Part shown: positions 32,696-41,434 of the stretch, one piece after another | How positions within the stretch are numbered: the stretch's first letter is position 1 | Layout: every line of letters begins with the position of its first letter | Assembly: GCA_022827055.1 (NCBI GenBank) | Contig: JAJDTR010000169.1 | Span: forward strand, 1-43,320 | Reading direction: 5' to 3' | Source of the DNA: Candidatus Poribacteria bacterium | Lineage (GTDB): Bacteria > Poribacteria > WGA-4E > JAJDTR01 | Length of the DNA: 43,320 nucleotides | The notes under the pieces: generated by a model | What the model was told of the DNA's origin: nothing | The model's input: only the letters and a program-made list of their open reading frames with translations | Databases searched by the model: none | Position numbers and translations under genes: made by a program

Positions 32696-34678
32696 ATGGA
32701 CACAATTATATCATTGAGAAGGACGTTAAGTGATAAACCTCAGCTCGCATATGTCTTGATGCTAATCATCATGGTGGGACTATGGTGCGCCGGTCTAAAA
32801 AACACGCGGCCCATAATACACTTTGAAACAGAGACCTTCTTGGCGTTCTACGGCAACCCGACTGGCAGTTTCCGGAGCGAAGTTGCAAAGTTTTTTGACC
32901 CGGCGCCGACGGACTGGGACAACTACCAAGCGCGAGAGTTGGGGTATCTATTCGAGTACATAGACGCTCGAATGGTGATATTACTGAACAAAATCCCGTT
33001 CTTTTCGTACGGATTTCGCAGCGTCTCTCAAATCTCCTTCGCCATTCTAAGCTACGTCGTGCTGTATTTCATTGCAAGAGAATTGTTTCCCAGGTTTCGG
33101 CGGACGTCATGTCTGATCTTGGCAATGCTTTTCCCGCTTTCGACTCAGATGCTCGCGATGCAAGCCGAATACTTTCGATGCGGAAAAACTATAGCCGCAT
33201 TCTGGACGGGCCTCTGGATTTTCTGCCTGATTCACTGGCTGAAGCCCATTACCAAACAACGAAGTGTAGTTGCATACCTGCTACTGGGTTTGGGCGCCTT
33301 TCTGTCGTTTACCACGGACAAACAAGCGGTGATGATCGGTCTGTGGTTAATCGGCTTGAGCCTTATCATGGCAGTGATTCGGCGTTGTCAGAATCGAACG
33401 TGCCGGCACCTCATAAATTTCGCGGCTTCGTTCACCACCGCTTTCTGTTTCTACCTCTACTGGGATTACGAGCTGTGTCCATTCATCATTGAAACCGTTC
33501 GAGGATACCCTCCTGATCGGAGTTGGTCCTCCCTGAGTTTCTTCCTGAATCACGATTTGTCCTCATACATCAAAGGCCTTTGGAACGGATTTAAGTTGAC
33601 TGCCCTCCAGATTCAGTTGGCGTTCGGAAATTTCTGGGACGGCAATTTTTTATCTTGGGGGCTTCTGTTGGTTGCACTTTTCCTCATAGTCTTATCTGCC
33701 GTAAAGAAATCTCCTAGCGCCCATGTAGGTAACGATGAGAATTCGAGGGGAGGTTTGACGGATCGCGTTGCGTTGGGGGCAATGCTGATAACGGCAATCC
33801 TCACCTGCGTGTTCATGATTATGCTCCTTTACATGCGGCATAAACCGCTCGCATGGCCTGATATCTGGAGGGGCGGCTACTACTATCAAAGCGCGACACT
33901 GATTCTGGTTGTCGCGCTGCTGATTGCGTTCTCGTTTCTCAGTCGCAGAAACAGTTCAAGGCGAATTGAGACCTACATAGTATGTGCCGCGTTCTTGATC
34001 TGTATGGCGAATTACCTGAACCTCCCAAAAACTATGGGATTCGGGTGGGAGCGCGATTCCAAGAGGGAAATACTCGAGGCGAATCTTCTATACGACCAAG
34101 AGATTAGGTCAAAGCAAGTAACCGAAGATTCACGATTCCTAATGCAGTACATCTTCGCACCCGCCAGCGAGCGCGGCGCGTTGTACAAGGCAAGACCAAG
34201 AGTCGGTGATGGCGTCAACCTCAAGATATTGATGAACGACGATCAGATTTGGCCAGAAAAGGGTTGGGCACATTCTGAACACAGCGCCGACAGGCGTCAT
34301 CACAATTTCAAGGTAAATGTGAGAGCAGGCGACAAACTTTATTTCCACGTGAACATGAATCAAGGCATGGGATCTGATAGCACGTACTGGAATCCGGCAA
34401 TAACCTATGAAAACGGAACCACCTACCAGGCTTCAAAGGGATTTAGCGGTACGCAGGGGGCGAACGGGTGGCAGTACCAATACAGGGAGGTAGAAAATTA
34501 CGGAAATCTGGTTTATGATAGACGATCTAAATCTTGGAGAAACGGCCGCTTTCCTTTTCTAAACTCCTCCAAGCAACATCCGGGATCCAGATCGGACAGT
34601 GTCCGTGTATTTGTTCTTCCCAAACCCGGTACTATACGTGTGACCGGTGCTCCGGTATGTGTGGGCACGCCTTACTGA
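32696..34678 (+). CDS. Unrecognised multi-pass membrane protein with C-terminal jelly-roll-like module (GT-C-like), copy 2
   Basis: A 660-aa paralogue of 27916-29898, colinear over its whole length. It keeps the acidic pair (PTDWDNYQAREL; D73, D75), RCGKTIAAFWTGLW, FLSFTTDKQAVMIGLWLIGL, GYPPDRSWSSLSFFL and DIWRGGYYYQSATLI. The C-terminal module has GDGVNLKILMNDDQIWPEKG, AGDKLYFHVN, SDSTYWNPAITY (Asn where copies 1 and 3 have Asp), FSGTQGANGWQYQY and VFVLPKPGTIRVTGAPVCVG. It lies 115 bp after the sarcosine-oxidase-like gene on the same strand and may be read from the same transcript. No Shine-Dalgarno sequence is evident before the ATG. Confidence 0.65.
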   Translation: MDTIISLRRTLSDKPQLAYVLMLIIMVGLWCAGLKNTRPIIHFETETFLAFYGNPTGSFRSEVAKFFDPAPTDWDNYQARELGYLFEYIDARMVILLNKIPFFSYGFRSVSQISFAILSYVVLYFIARELFPRFRRTSCLILAMLFPLSTQMLAMQAEYFRCGKTIAAFWTGLWIFCLIHWLKPITKQRSVVAYLLLGLGAFLSFTTDKQAVMIGLWLIGLSLIMAVIRRCQNRTCRHLINFAASFTTAFCFYLYWDYELCPFIIETVRGYPPDRSWSSLSFFLNHDLSSYIKGLWNGFKLTALQIQLAFGNFWDGNFLSWGLLLVALFLIVLSAVKKSPSAHVGNDENSRGGLTDRVALGAMLITAILTCVFMIMLLYMRHKPLAWPDIWRGGYYYQSATLILVVALLIAFSFLSRRNSSRRIETYIVCAAFLICMANYLNLPKTMGFGWERDSKREILEANLLYDQEIRSKQVTEDSRFLMQYIFAPASERGALYKARPRVGDGVNLKILMNDDQIWPEKGWAHSEHSADRRHHNFKVNVRAGDKLYFHVNMNQGMGSDSTYWNPAITYENGTTYQASKGFSGTQGANGWQYQYREVENYGNLVYDRRSKSWRNGRFPFLNSSKQHPGSRSDSVRVFVLPKPGTIRVTGAPVCVGTPY

Positions 34679-34740
34679 ACTCTAATTATCTTGGTCGCTA
34701 CCAATAGGGAAAAACGTCCGATATTCCATTCGACGTGAGA

Positions 34741-35640
34741 CTATGACCTCACCAGCGGCAGCACTTTTTCGATTAACCACTCCGCATAGGCTTGGGTGTG
34801 GGAATCAAGCTGGATGGTTGCATCACGCACATGGGCGGAAGCAATCAACCCCATCGCCTTCAGCAATTGCTTCTCCACATGCAAATAGAGTTCCAGATGC
34901 TCCAACGTGAAGACAATGAATGGCAATACGCTCTGATAGGCAGCGTAGGCACCCTCCTTTTCTCCCCCTTTGCTCTTCCAGTAGACCTCATTCAACACAC
35001 GTAAAAGCGGTACGCCGGGCATCACACCGCATATTCCGCTCGGGACGAGTTCCATCATGTAGAGACCGCCCCAGCCCTCCAGGACGCCAATCTCTCCGCC
35101 AGTAGCTTCAAGGATACTTTGCACCTTGGCGGACATCATCGGTTCTTCCAATTTGAGATAGCGGAAATTTGGGCAGTCGGCGTGGAGCCCCTTTGCGAAA
35201 TCGGCTCCAACGGTCGCACCCCCCGGATTGAAGTCCTGAATCAAGAGCGGCACGCTAATGGATTGGCATACGGTACGAAAGTAGCGCAATAAATCATCCT
35301 CGCTAAGTGCGAAAATGCGCGGCGCCGCCATGCTGATTATAGATACCCCCGATGCCTCCATGCGATGTGCAAGATCCAATGCAACCTTCGATGACGGGTG
35401 GTTCGCTTGCCCAATCACAGGAATGCGGCTTGACGACTGCTCCACTGCGATACGCACCACCTCACACCGTTCATGCTCCGAGAGTTTGTAGAACTCGCCA
35501 ACGTAAGCAGGCAGGCAAATGGCGCAGGCGCCGCCATCCACGCAAAAGTCAACCAGCTTGCGCAACCCCTCTTCATCAATTCGTCCGTGATCGTCGAAAG
35601 GGGTGGGTACGACGGGCACAATCCCTTCAATCTGAACCAT
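34741..35640 (-). CDS. Dihydrodipicolinate synthase/N-acetylneuraminate lyase family protein with altered active site
   Basis: A 299-aa class I aldolase fold. The Schiff-base lysine is present: K163 in YLKLEEP. Other canonical residues differ. The GTTGE loop of DapA is PAYVGE here (Y46, V47 in place of the Thr pair), and the YNxP motif is QDFNPG, with Asp136 where DapA has its catalytic Tyr. It is therefore unlikely to be the lysine-pathway enzyme and probably acts on a different 2-oxo-acid aldol or does another retro-aldol or dehydration. I take the start at 35640 (MVQIEG), which follows AAAGGAAA, and not 20 codons upstream. It diverges from PhyH copy 4. Confidence 0.82.
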   Translation of the reverse strand: MVQIEGIVPVVPTPFDDHGRIDEEGLRKLVDFCVDGGACAICLPAYVGEFYKLSEHERCEVVRIAVEQSSSRIPVIGQANHPSSKVALDLAHRMEASGVSIISMAAPRIFALSEDDLLRYFRTVCQSISVPLLIQDFNPGGATVGADFAKGLHADCPNFRYLKLEEPMMSAKVQSILEATGGEIGVLEGWGGLYMMELVPSGICGVMPGVPLLRVLNEVYWKSKGGEKEGAYAAYQSVLPFIVFTLEHLELYLHVEKQLLKAMGLIASAHVRDATIQLDSHTQAYAEWLIEKVLPLVRS

Positions 35641-35772
35641 GGTGTGTTTCCTTTCTGAAATTATACACGTGCCAATTCTCGATCGATACCTCACCAACAA
35701 CGGCCCGCATCTTTTGCGCGATGTTTGATGGTAAGATCTTTGTTAATTGACGATAAAAGCCTCGCTAAATCG

Positions 35773-35801
35773 TTGTAATTCCAATTAACCTGCATTATAA
35801 T
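35773..35801 (+). promoter_or_regulatory. Promoter block conserved with the one upstream of PhyH copy 2
   Basis: TTGTAA (35773-35778), 17 nt, then TATAAT (35796-35801), embedded in the same conserved blocks as at 22602-22641. It would drive PhyH copy 4, 120 bp downstream. Sequence on both sides diverges from the other copy, so the conservation is specific to the promoter region. Confidence 0.7.
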
Positions 35802-35920
35802 GAAAGCCGTGTGCATTCAGATCGCGCTAACTACAGTTTTTCGCGATAAACCAGGTGCGTCGATATCTCTTCGTCTAATGCGAAATGCTCTGGACTCAAC
35901 CTCCCAAGGAGACAACGCAA

Positions 35921-36757
35921 ATGAAACTGACTCAAGAACAGCTGGACTTTTTCGACACCTTCGGTTATCTGATGATTCGGCAACTGTTTTCACAGGATGA
36001 AACAGACAGAATCATTCAAGGATTCGAATGGTCGATACAAAATTGCGCCGGCGGCAAAAATCATGACGGTTCGACTCGTACCATGTTTCTGGGCCCCATC
36101 GAACACCATCCGGACATGTGTAAGCTCGTGGATCACCCGGCAATTCTTGATCTTATCGGAGGTGTTCTAGGAGAAGATTTCAACTACTGCAGCGGCGACG
36201 GCAATTATTATAGCGGCGATACCGGCTGGCATCCTGACGGAAGTTGGGGTCAACTATTCGCCGCCAAAACAGCCTTCTATCTCGATCCGCTTACACGCAA
36301 CACCGGGGCACTGCGCCTAATTCCGGGTTCACATCGCCCTGACCATTTTGTGCGCAAGGAACAAATCGATGTGAACAACTCCATGGAGTTGTTTGGCGTC
36401 CCGCCCTCCGAGTTTCCCGGCAGCATCGCCGTTGAGACGAACCCGGGCGATATCGTGATTTTTAATCACGACTTATATCACGCCTCATTTGGAGGCGGAA
36501 GTCGCCGCCGCATGTTCACTATGAACTGCACACGTCACGCCAAGAGCCGAGAGGACATGGAACTGGCGCGTCGATATCTTAGCTCGCACTCCCCCGGAGG
36601 CTATAAACTCACAACCGGTGCCGGGATGTTCCACCCCACCATGATAGATACGGCTGACGAGAACCGGAGGATTCATCTCCACCAACCGATTGCAATTCAC
36701 GACGAAATCTTCCCCGACCTTGCCCGAAACGTGATTAGTCAAGAATTGAGAGTCTGA
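35921..36757 (+). CDS. Phytanoyl-CoA dioxygenase (PhyH) family protein, copy 4
   Basis: A 278-aa Fe(II)/2-oxoglutarate oxygenase with the triad H104-x-D106 (TGWHPDGSW) and H187 (DLYHASFGG), and RRRMFT for the 2-oxoglutarate contact. It is a recent duplicate of copy 2 (22807-23643): the two are colinear without gaps and differ mainly in the last 60 residues (for instance ARRYLSSHSPGGYKLTTGAG here against HEYVRIHAPGGYKYKTGAG). I place the start at MKLTQEQLD (35921), after CAAGGAGACAACGCAA, as in copy 2. A hairpin follows 12 bp after the stop. Confidence 0.93.
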   Translation: MKLTQEQLDFFDTFGYLMIRQLFSQDETDRIIQGFEWSIQNCAGGKNHDGSTRTMFLGPIEHHPDMCKLVDHPAILDLIGGVLGEDFNYCSGDGNYYSGDTGWHPDGSWGQLFAAKTAFYLDPLTRNTGALRLIPGSHRPDHFVRKEQIDVNNSMELFGVPPSEFPGSIAVETNPGDIVIFNHDLYHASFGGGSRRRMFTMNCTRHAKSREDMELARRYLSSHSPGGYKLTTGAGMFHPTMIDTADENRRIHLHQPIAIHDEIFPDLARNVISQELRV

Positions 36758-36768
36758 TTCTCAGCAGA

Positions 36769-36812
36769 CAGAGCGATGACCGATACGATAATACGCATCG
36801 GTCATCGCTCTG
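36769..36812. terminator. 16-bp stem-loop after PhyH copy 4
   Basis: CAGAGCGATGACCGAT (36769-36784) and ATCGGTCATCGCTCTG (36797-36812) form a perfect 16-bp stem with a 12-nt loop. It starts 12 bp after the stop codon. There is no T tract, so it may be an mRNA-end protector or a weak terminator rather than a standard intrinsic one. Confidence 0.55.
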
Positions 36813-37005
36813 CAGACCAACTGTCATCAATCTTATTCCATGCTAGGCGCCGATGTCTATCAGAAATGCTAGAGACCTCTCGACAAGGAAGTGTTTCATC
36901 TCTATCAGAGTGGTCATCAGTCACGTCGGATTCAAACGGGATGATACGTAACCCGATCGGACATAAGGCTTACGTCCTAACCAGTAAATTTAAATCAATT
37001 TCCAA

Positions 37006-38994
37006 ATGGACACAATAATTCCAACGTTAAGCAAGAAACTCAGCGATAAAACTCAACTCGTTTTTGCAATGATGCTAATCATCATGGTGTGGATTTGGTG
37101 CACGGCCTTAAAAAACACTCGACCGGTAATACATAGCGAAACCGAGACCTTCATGGCGTACTACGGAAACCCAACCGGCGGATTTTGGAGCGAAGTAGCA
37201 AAGTTCTTTGACCCAACTCCTACCGACTGGGACAACTATCAAGCCCGAGAGTTTAGTTATGTCTTCGAGTATATTGATGCGCATATGGTGCTACTCTTAA
37301 ACAAAATTCCTTTCTTTTCCTACGGGTTTCGCAGCATTACGCAAATCACCTTTACCATACTAATCGCGATCGTGCTCTATTTCGTTGTAAGGGAGCTACT
37401 CCCCACGTTTCGTCGGATTTCATGCATGGTGTTGGCGATGCTTTTTCTGGTGACACCACAGATGCTCGTGATGCACCGCGTATACTTTCGATGCGGAAAG
37501 ACGATGGCCGCATTCTGGGCCGCTCTCTGGATACTTTGCCTAATCCACTGGCTGAAACCGCAATCCAAGCCGCGCAATGTAGTTGTTTATATGCTACTGG
37601 GATTGGGCGCATTTCTTTCCTTCGTCACGGATAAGCAGGGAGTCATGATCGGTCTGTGGCTGATCGGGTTGAGCCTATTGATAGCGGGAATTCGACATCG
37701 CCGTGAACAGGAATGCCGACATCTGTTGTCTTTCGCCTCTTCGTTTTCGATAGCTTTTGGTTTTTATCTCGTCTGGGATTATTTGTTGTGTCCACACATT
37801 ATCAATGCGGTCCGGGGTCACCCTCCCGATCGGAGCTGGACCTCTTTGAGTTTCTTCCTGCTTCACGATTTCGACGGATACCTTAGAGGCCTATGGAACG
37901 GATTCAAGTTGACAGTGCTTCAACTTCAGTTAGCGCTTGGAAATGTCTGGGATGGCTATTTTCTGTCGTGGGGGCTTTCACTAACCGCATTCATCCTTAC
38001 GGTCTTATCCGCCATCAAGAAAACCCCCCGGACCTCCTCCAGTAGCAATTCGAGACGCGGCTTGATAGATCGCGTTGCGTTAGTATTGATGCTAACAACG
38101 GGGTTTGTATTCTGTGTATTCATGGTAATGCTTCTCTATATGCGGCACACTCCGCTCGCCTGGGCTGACATTTGGAGAGGTGGCTACTACTACTTGAGCG
38201 CGACTCTTATTCTCATTGTTGCGCTGCTGATCCTATTCTCGCTTCTTGGTCGACGCAACAGTTCGAAGCGATTTGAGACATACATAGTATGTGCAGTTTT
38301 CCTCATAGGTTTGGCGAATCAGTCCAGCCTTACCAACACCAGGAAACACGGAAGAGAGGGGCACATGAAAGACCAAGTCGCGTTGAATCTTAAATTCGAC
38401 CAAGAGATACGGTCAAAACAGGTTACCGAAGATTCACGTTTCCTGATGAAATACATCTTCGCGCCAGTTAGTGAACGCCACGCGCTATATAAAGCAAGAC
38501 CAAGAACCGGCGATGGGGTTAACCTCAAGATTTTGAAGAATGATGATCAGGTTTGGCCAGAAGAGGGATGGGCCTATTGCAAGCACAGTTCCGACAGGCA
38601 ATACCACGAGGTCAAAGTTGACGTTAACTCGGGCGACAGAATCTTTTTCCTTGTGAACATGGTGCATGGCGCAGTGCACGACAACACCTATTGGGATCCG
38701 AAGATAACCTACGAGAATGGAACAACCTACCAAGGTTCAAAAGGATTTAGCGGTACACAAGGCAAAAACGGATGGTATTATCAATCCAAGGCGGGCGAGG
38801 ATTATGTGAATCTGGTTTACTCCAAACCCTATAAGTCTTGGAAAATTGATAACGTTGATCTGGGACAGCCTTCCCTAAACGCCTCCAGGCAGCATCCGGG
38901 GCACGGAATAGACTGTGCCCGTGTGTTTGTTGTCCCCAAAACCGGGACCGTGCGAATAACCGGTGCGCCGGTATCCGTCGGCACCCCTTACTAG
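37006..38994 (+). CDS. Unrecognised multi-pass membrane protein with C-terminal jelly-roll-like module (GT-C-like), copy 3
   Basis: A 662-aa paralogue of copies 1 and 2. The same landmarks recur: NTRPVIHSETETFMAYYGNP, TDWDNYQAREFSY (D74, D76), YFRCGKTMAAFWAALW, FVTDKQGVMIGLWLIGL, and DIWRGGYYYLSATLI. The C-terminal module shows GDGVNLKILKNDDQVWPEEG, SGDRIFFLVN, HDNTYWDPKITY, FSGTQGKNGWYYQS and VFVVPKTGTVRITGAPVSVG. It follows PhyH copy 4 and a hairpin. The ATG is preceded by an AT-rich stretch without a Shine-Dalgarno sequence, as in the other two copies, so translation start selection may be unusual for this family. Confidence 0.65.
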   Translation: MDTIIPTLSKKLSDKTQLVFAMMLIIMVWIWCTALKNTRPVIHSETETFMAYYGNPTGGFWSEVAKFFDPTPTDWDNYQAREFSYVFEYIDAHMVLLLNKIPFFSYGFRSITQITFTILIAIVLYFVVRELLPTFRRISCMVLAMLFLVTPQMLVMHRVYFRCGKTMAAFWAALWILCLIHWLKPQSKPRNVVVYMLLGLGAFLSFVTDKQGVMIGLWLIGLSLLIAGIRHRREQECRHLLSFASSFSIAFGFYLVWDYLLCPHIINAVRGHPPDRSWTSLSFFLLHDFDGYLRGLWNGFKLTVLQLQLALGNVWDGYFLSWGLSLTAFILTVLSAIKKTPRTSSSSNSRRGLIDRVALVLMLTTGFVFCVFMVMLLYMRHTPLAWADIWRGGYYYLSATLILIVALLILFSLLGRRNSSKRFETYIVCAVFLIGLANQSSLTNTRKHGREGHMKDQVALNLKFDQEIRSKQVTEDSRFLMKYIFAPVSERHALYKARPRTGDGVNLKILKNDDQVWPEEGWAYCKHSSDRQYHEVKVDVNSGDRIFFLVNMVHGAVHDNTYWDPKITYENGTTYQGSKGFSGTQGKNGWYYQSKAGEDYVNLVYSKPYKSWKIDNVDLGQPSLNASRQHPGHGIDCARVFVVPKTGTVRITGAPVSVGTPY

Positions 38995-39187
38995 GCATAG
39001 CGGAAGCAAACATTACCCCCGACAAGAGGCCGCCATTGGGCGAGTACCTACATCGCATTCACTGTTCACTAATTGGCACGTTGATTAACTCATATCATTT
39101 CTATAATATGGAAGTGCATTGATTGCACGGATTAAGTAAAGTAATTTGCTTGAATTGGAATCACTGAGTCTTGCCTCCATTCGAAGC

Positions 39188-39210
39188 AGGCGGGGCAAGA
39201 TGCCCCGCCT
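39188..39210. repeat. GGGGCAAGATGCCCC-type hairpin
   Basis: AGGCGGGGC and GCCCCGCCT form a perfect 9-bp stem around the AAGAT loop. The loop and the GGGGC/GCCCC stem are the same as at 13423 and 27323. The rest of 38995-39271 holds nothing I can support. Confidence 0.55.
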
Positions 39211-39271
39211 ACAGAGAAAGTAGACGATATGATTCAGACATCAAATGCACCATTATTCAAGCAAAATGGTA

Positions 39272-41203
39272 TTAGTACCACCACGCCGTGAAACCGTATG
39301 TCTCGGTTCTGAAGACAATCCCGAAAAGCGCCCAAAAACCACCCACCGCGAATTCGCCGAGAACCATGCCAAAGAACAGGGGCAGAACTTGGCGATGTAA
39401 CCGCAACCCGCCATGCCTCAAGACCAGCCACTTGATGAGCCAGCCCAAAAGGAACATGGACCACAAACCCCGCATCTGGTAAGTACTGGAGACCGCGTAA
39501 CCTGCCGGATGGAAGGGCCACCACAGAAATTGCCAACGCATAACCATCAGAAAGATACCGAACAGCAACCCGTACGCAAAGAATCCCACTCCCACCATGT
39601 CGGTCGAGGTGGGATAGGACAACCACCCGGCTAGACGCTTGAACGGTTCCAGACCAGCCCATGTCATGATGACGCCGCTGTGCTGGTACGCCGAATCCAA
39701 GACTGCCCAAAAAGCCACCACCGTGCCAAGCACCGTGGCGATGAGCATGGCGAGAAGAACTCGCCGGTTATTCATTCGCGCCTGATCCGCCAACTTGAAT
39801 CCTTCAAGCTGATGAGGCATCACGTCGCTGTAGTGCGCGCGGGTGAGGAACCAAAAGAAAGAGAGAACCGTCAGGTTTGCGGCGCCCATTTTGCGCGTTC
39901 CCACCGTATCCACCATGATGTATTCCGGTCCCGCAAAGTGCAGGTCGTGGATGGGCGAACCGACCTCCGCGCGAATCCGAGTGACGCCGATCTCCGTCAT
40001 CAGATACAGCGCGAAGAATATCCCCGCCGCCCACATTGTCATACCCGCTTTCCAACAGAATAGCACAAGAAATGAGAATCCGAGTACCAATCCCAACATG
40101 GCATTCCTATAGCTTAGCGGCTCTGTGGCGCCATCGTCCCTCTCCTCTCGTTTTGCGAGATGGAACATGGATTTGACGATACGCACCAAATGCCCCTTCC
40201 CAATCCATAAGGCGATGACGAAAAGGGCGATGTAGGCGCCGGTGCTCTGTTCCGGAAACTCCGGCCGCTGGCGGAATCCCATAACGCTCCCTAGAATAAT
40301 CTGTGCTTTCCAAAAGAAGAAAAAGAACCAGCACGAGAAAGCGATATCCAACGGAATCAGAAAGATCAGACCGAGTATGAACGGACGGAACGTCAGCATC
40401 GTGGTGCCCAACGCATTCCACGGCTTCGTCGTAAACAAGGTGCCAAGATCGTACGGTTTTACACGCAGGTAGGGGACGGTGGGAAAAAAGAAGTGAAGTC
40501 CGTTGACCAAACTGATTAGACTTACCACGCCAAAACTTATCAAGAACAGCCTGTTCGAGAACAGCTTGGAGGCGGGGTTGGTCATGTGGAACGGGAGCTG
40601 GACAATCGGAAACGTCAGTCGTTCTCGATCTGCCCACTGTTTGCGAATGATGATGTTAATGCAAATCATCACGAACATCAGCACACAGATGAATCCTGAC
40701 CATATCAGTACCGGACTGAGCCACGCCTCAATATGTCGAGCCGTATAGAGCGAGGACTCCGTTTTTACTCCAGTGATATATCCATCCAGTGTCCACTGAT
40801 CGGTGATTGCGAGCCACTTGGGGATATAGCGGCCAAAGAGTTCGCTCCATTCGTTCTCGGGAGTTGCCAAGCCGAAGGGAGCCGCCATCGACGGAGGAAG
40901 GATCTGCAGCATACTGTGTCCGACCAATCCCGCAGATTGGCTCAACATAATGTACAGCGTGATGAGCTCCCCCTGACGAAACACCAGTTTCGGCGCAATC
41001 TTACGTAGCGGGATATTGAGCCCCATGAAAACGAGGACGTTGAAGACAACGTTGAAGAACAGCGCAATCAGCGTCGAGTGTGCGGAATAGTATATCGCCT
41101 CCATCTGCATGATCCAGTATGAGTTTAACGGGATCAGCAGGATGGCGATTAGTATTATGCGCCACGTGACAGCGGCATCCTGTTTTGAGTGGTCTGATGA
41201 CAT
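39272..41203 (-). CDS. DUF6785-type multi-pass membrane protein, copy 2
   Basis: A 643-aa paralogue of 15911-17854 with about 12-14 membrane helices. Shared blocks include VFRQGELITLYIML (about 89-102), GHSMLQILPPSMAAPFGLA, RIRAEVGSPIHDLHFAGP, and the close TETYGFTAWWY. Function unknown, probably a transporter. The last of three same-strand genes (LamG, PhyH copy 5, this one), so it may be transported-substrate partner to a PhyH oxygenase; copy 1 is likewise next to an enzyme gene. No clear ribosome binding site at 41203. Confidence 0.8.
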   Translation of the reverse strand: MSSDHSKQDAAVTWRIILIAILLIPLNSYWIMQMEAIYYSAHSTLIALFFNVVFNVLVFMGLNIPLRKIAPKLVFRQGELITLYIMLSQSAGLVGHSMLQILPPSMAAPFGLATPENEWSELFGRYIPKWLAITDQWTLDGYITGVKTESSLYTARHIEAWLSPVLIWSGFICVLMFVMICINIIIRKQWADRERLTFPIVQLPFHMTNPASKLFSNRLFLISFGVVSLISLVNGLHFFFPTVPYLRVKPYDLGTLFTTKPWNALGTTMLTFRPFILGLIFLIPLDIAFSCWFFFFFWKAQIILGSVMGFRQRPEFPEQSTGAYIALFVIALWIGKGHLVRIVKSMFHLAKREERDDGATEPLSYRNAMLGLVLGFSFLVLFCWKAGMTMWAAGIFFALYLMTEIGVTRIRAEVGSPIHDLHFAGPEYIMVDTVGTRKMGAANLTVLSFFWFLTRAHYSDVMPHQLEGFKLADQARMNNRRVLLAMLIATVLGTVVAFWAVLDSAYQHSGVIMTWAGLEPFKRLAGWLSYPTSTDMVGVGFFAYGLLFGIFLMVMRWQFLWWPFHPAGYAVSSTYQMRGLWSMFLLGWLIKWLVLRHGGLRLHRQVLPLFFGMVLGEFAVGGFWALFGIVFRTETYGFTAWWY

Positions 41204-41434
41204 CCGGTTAATGACGGTGCCGAGAAGTTAGCGGGGAGTGAAGGCGCCGCTACCCTAAAACGGAATCTTACAGTACACAATTATTCGCACTTCTATCCTC
41301 AATGTTTCCGTTTAACGGGAAGGGGGCTGTTGTGAGGGAGATTCGATTACAATGGCATCCATTTTTGGAGTCAGACTGGCGTCGATTCTACGTTAAGATC
41401 ATAAGCGATCGGTTTGGACGAAATAGAGCGATGC

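Noticed and set aside
34741..35640. dapA of lysine biosynthesis
   Set aside because: Only the Schiff-base lysine is kept; the Thr pair and catalytic Tyr are replaced.
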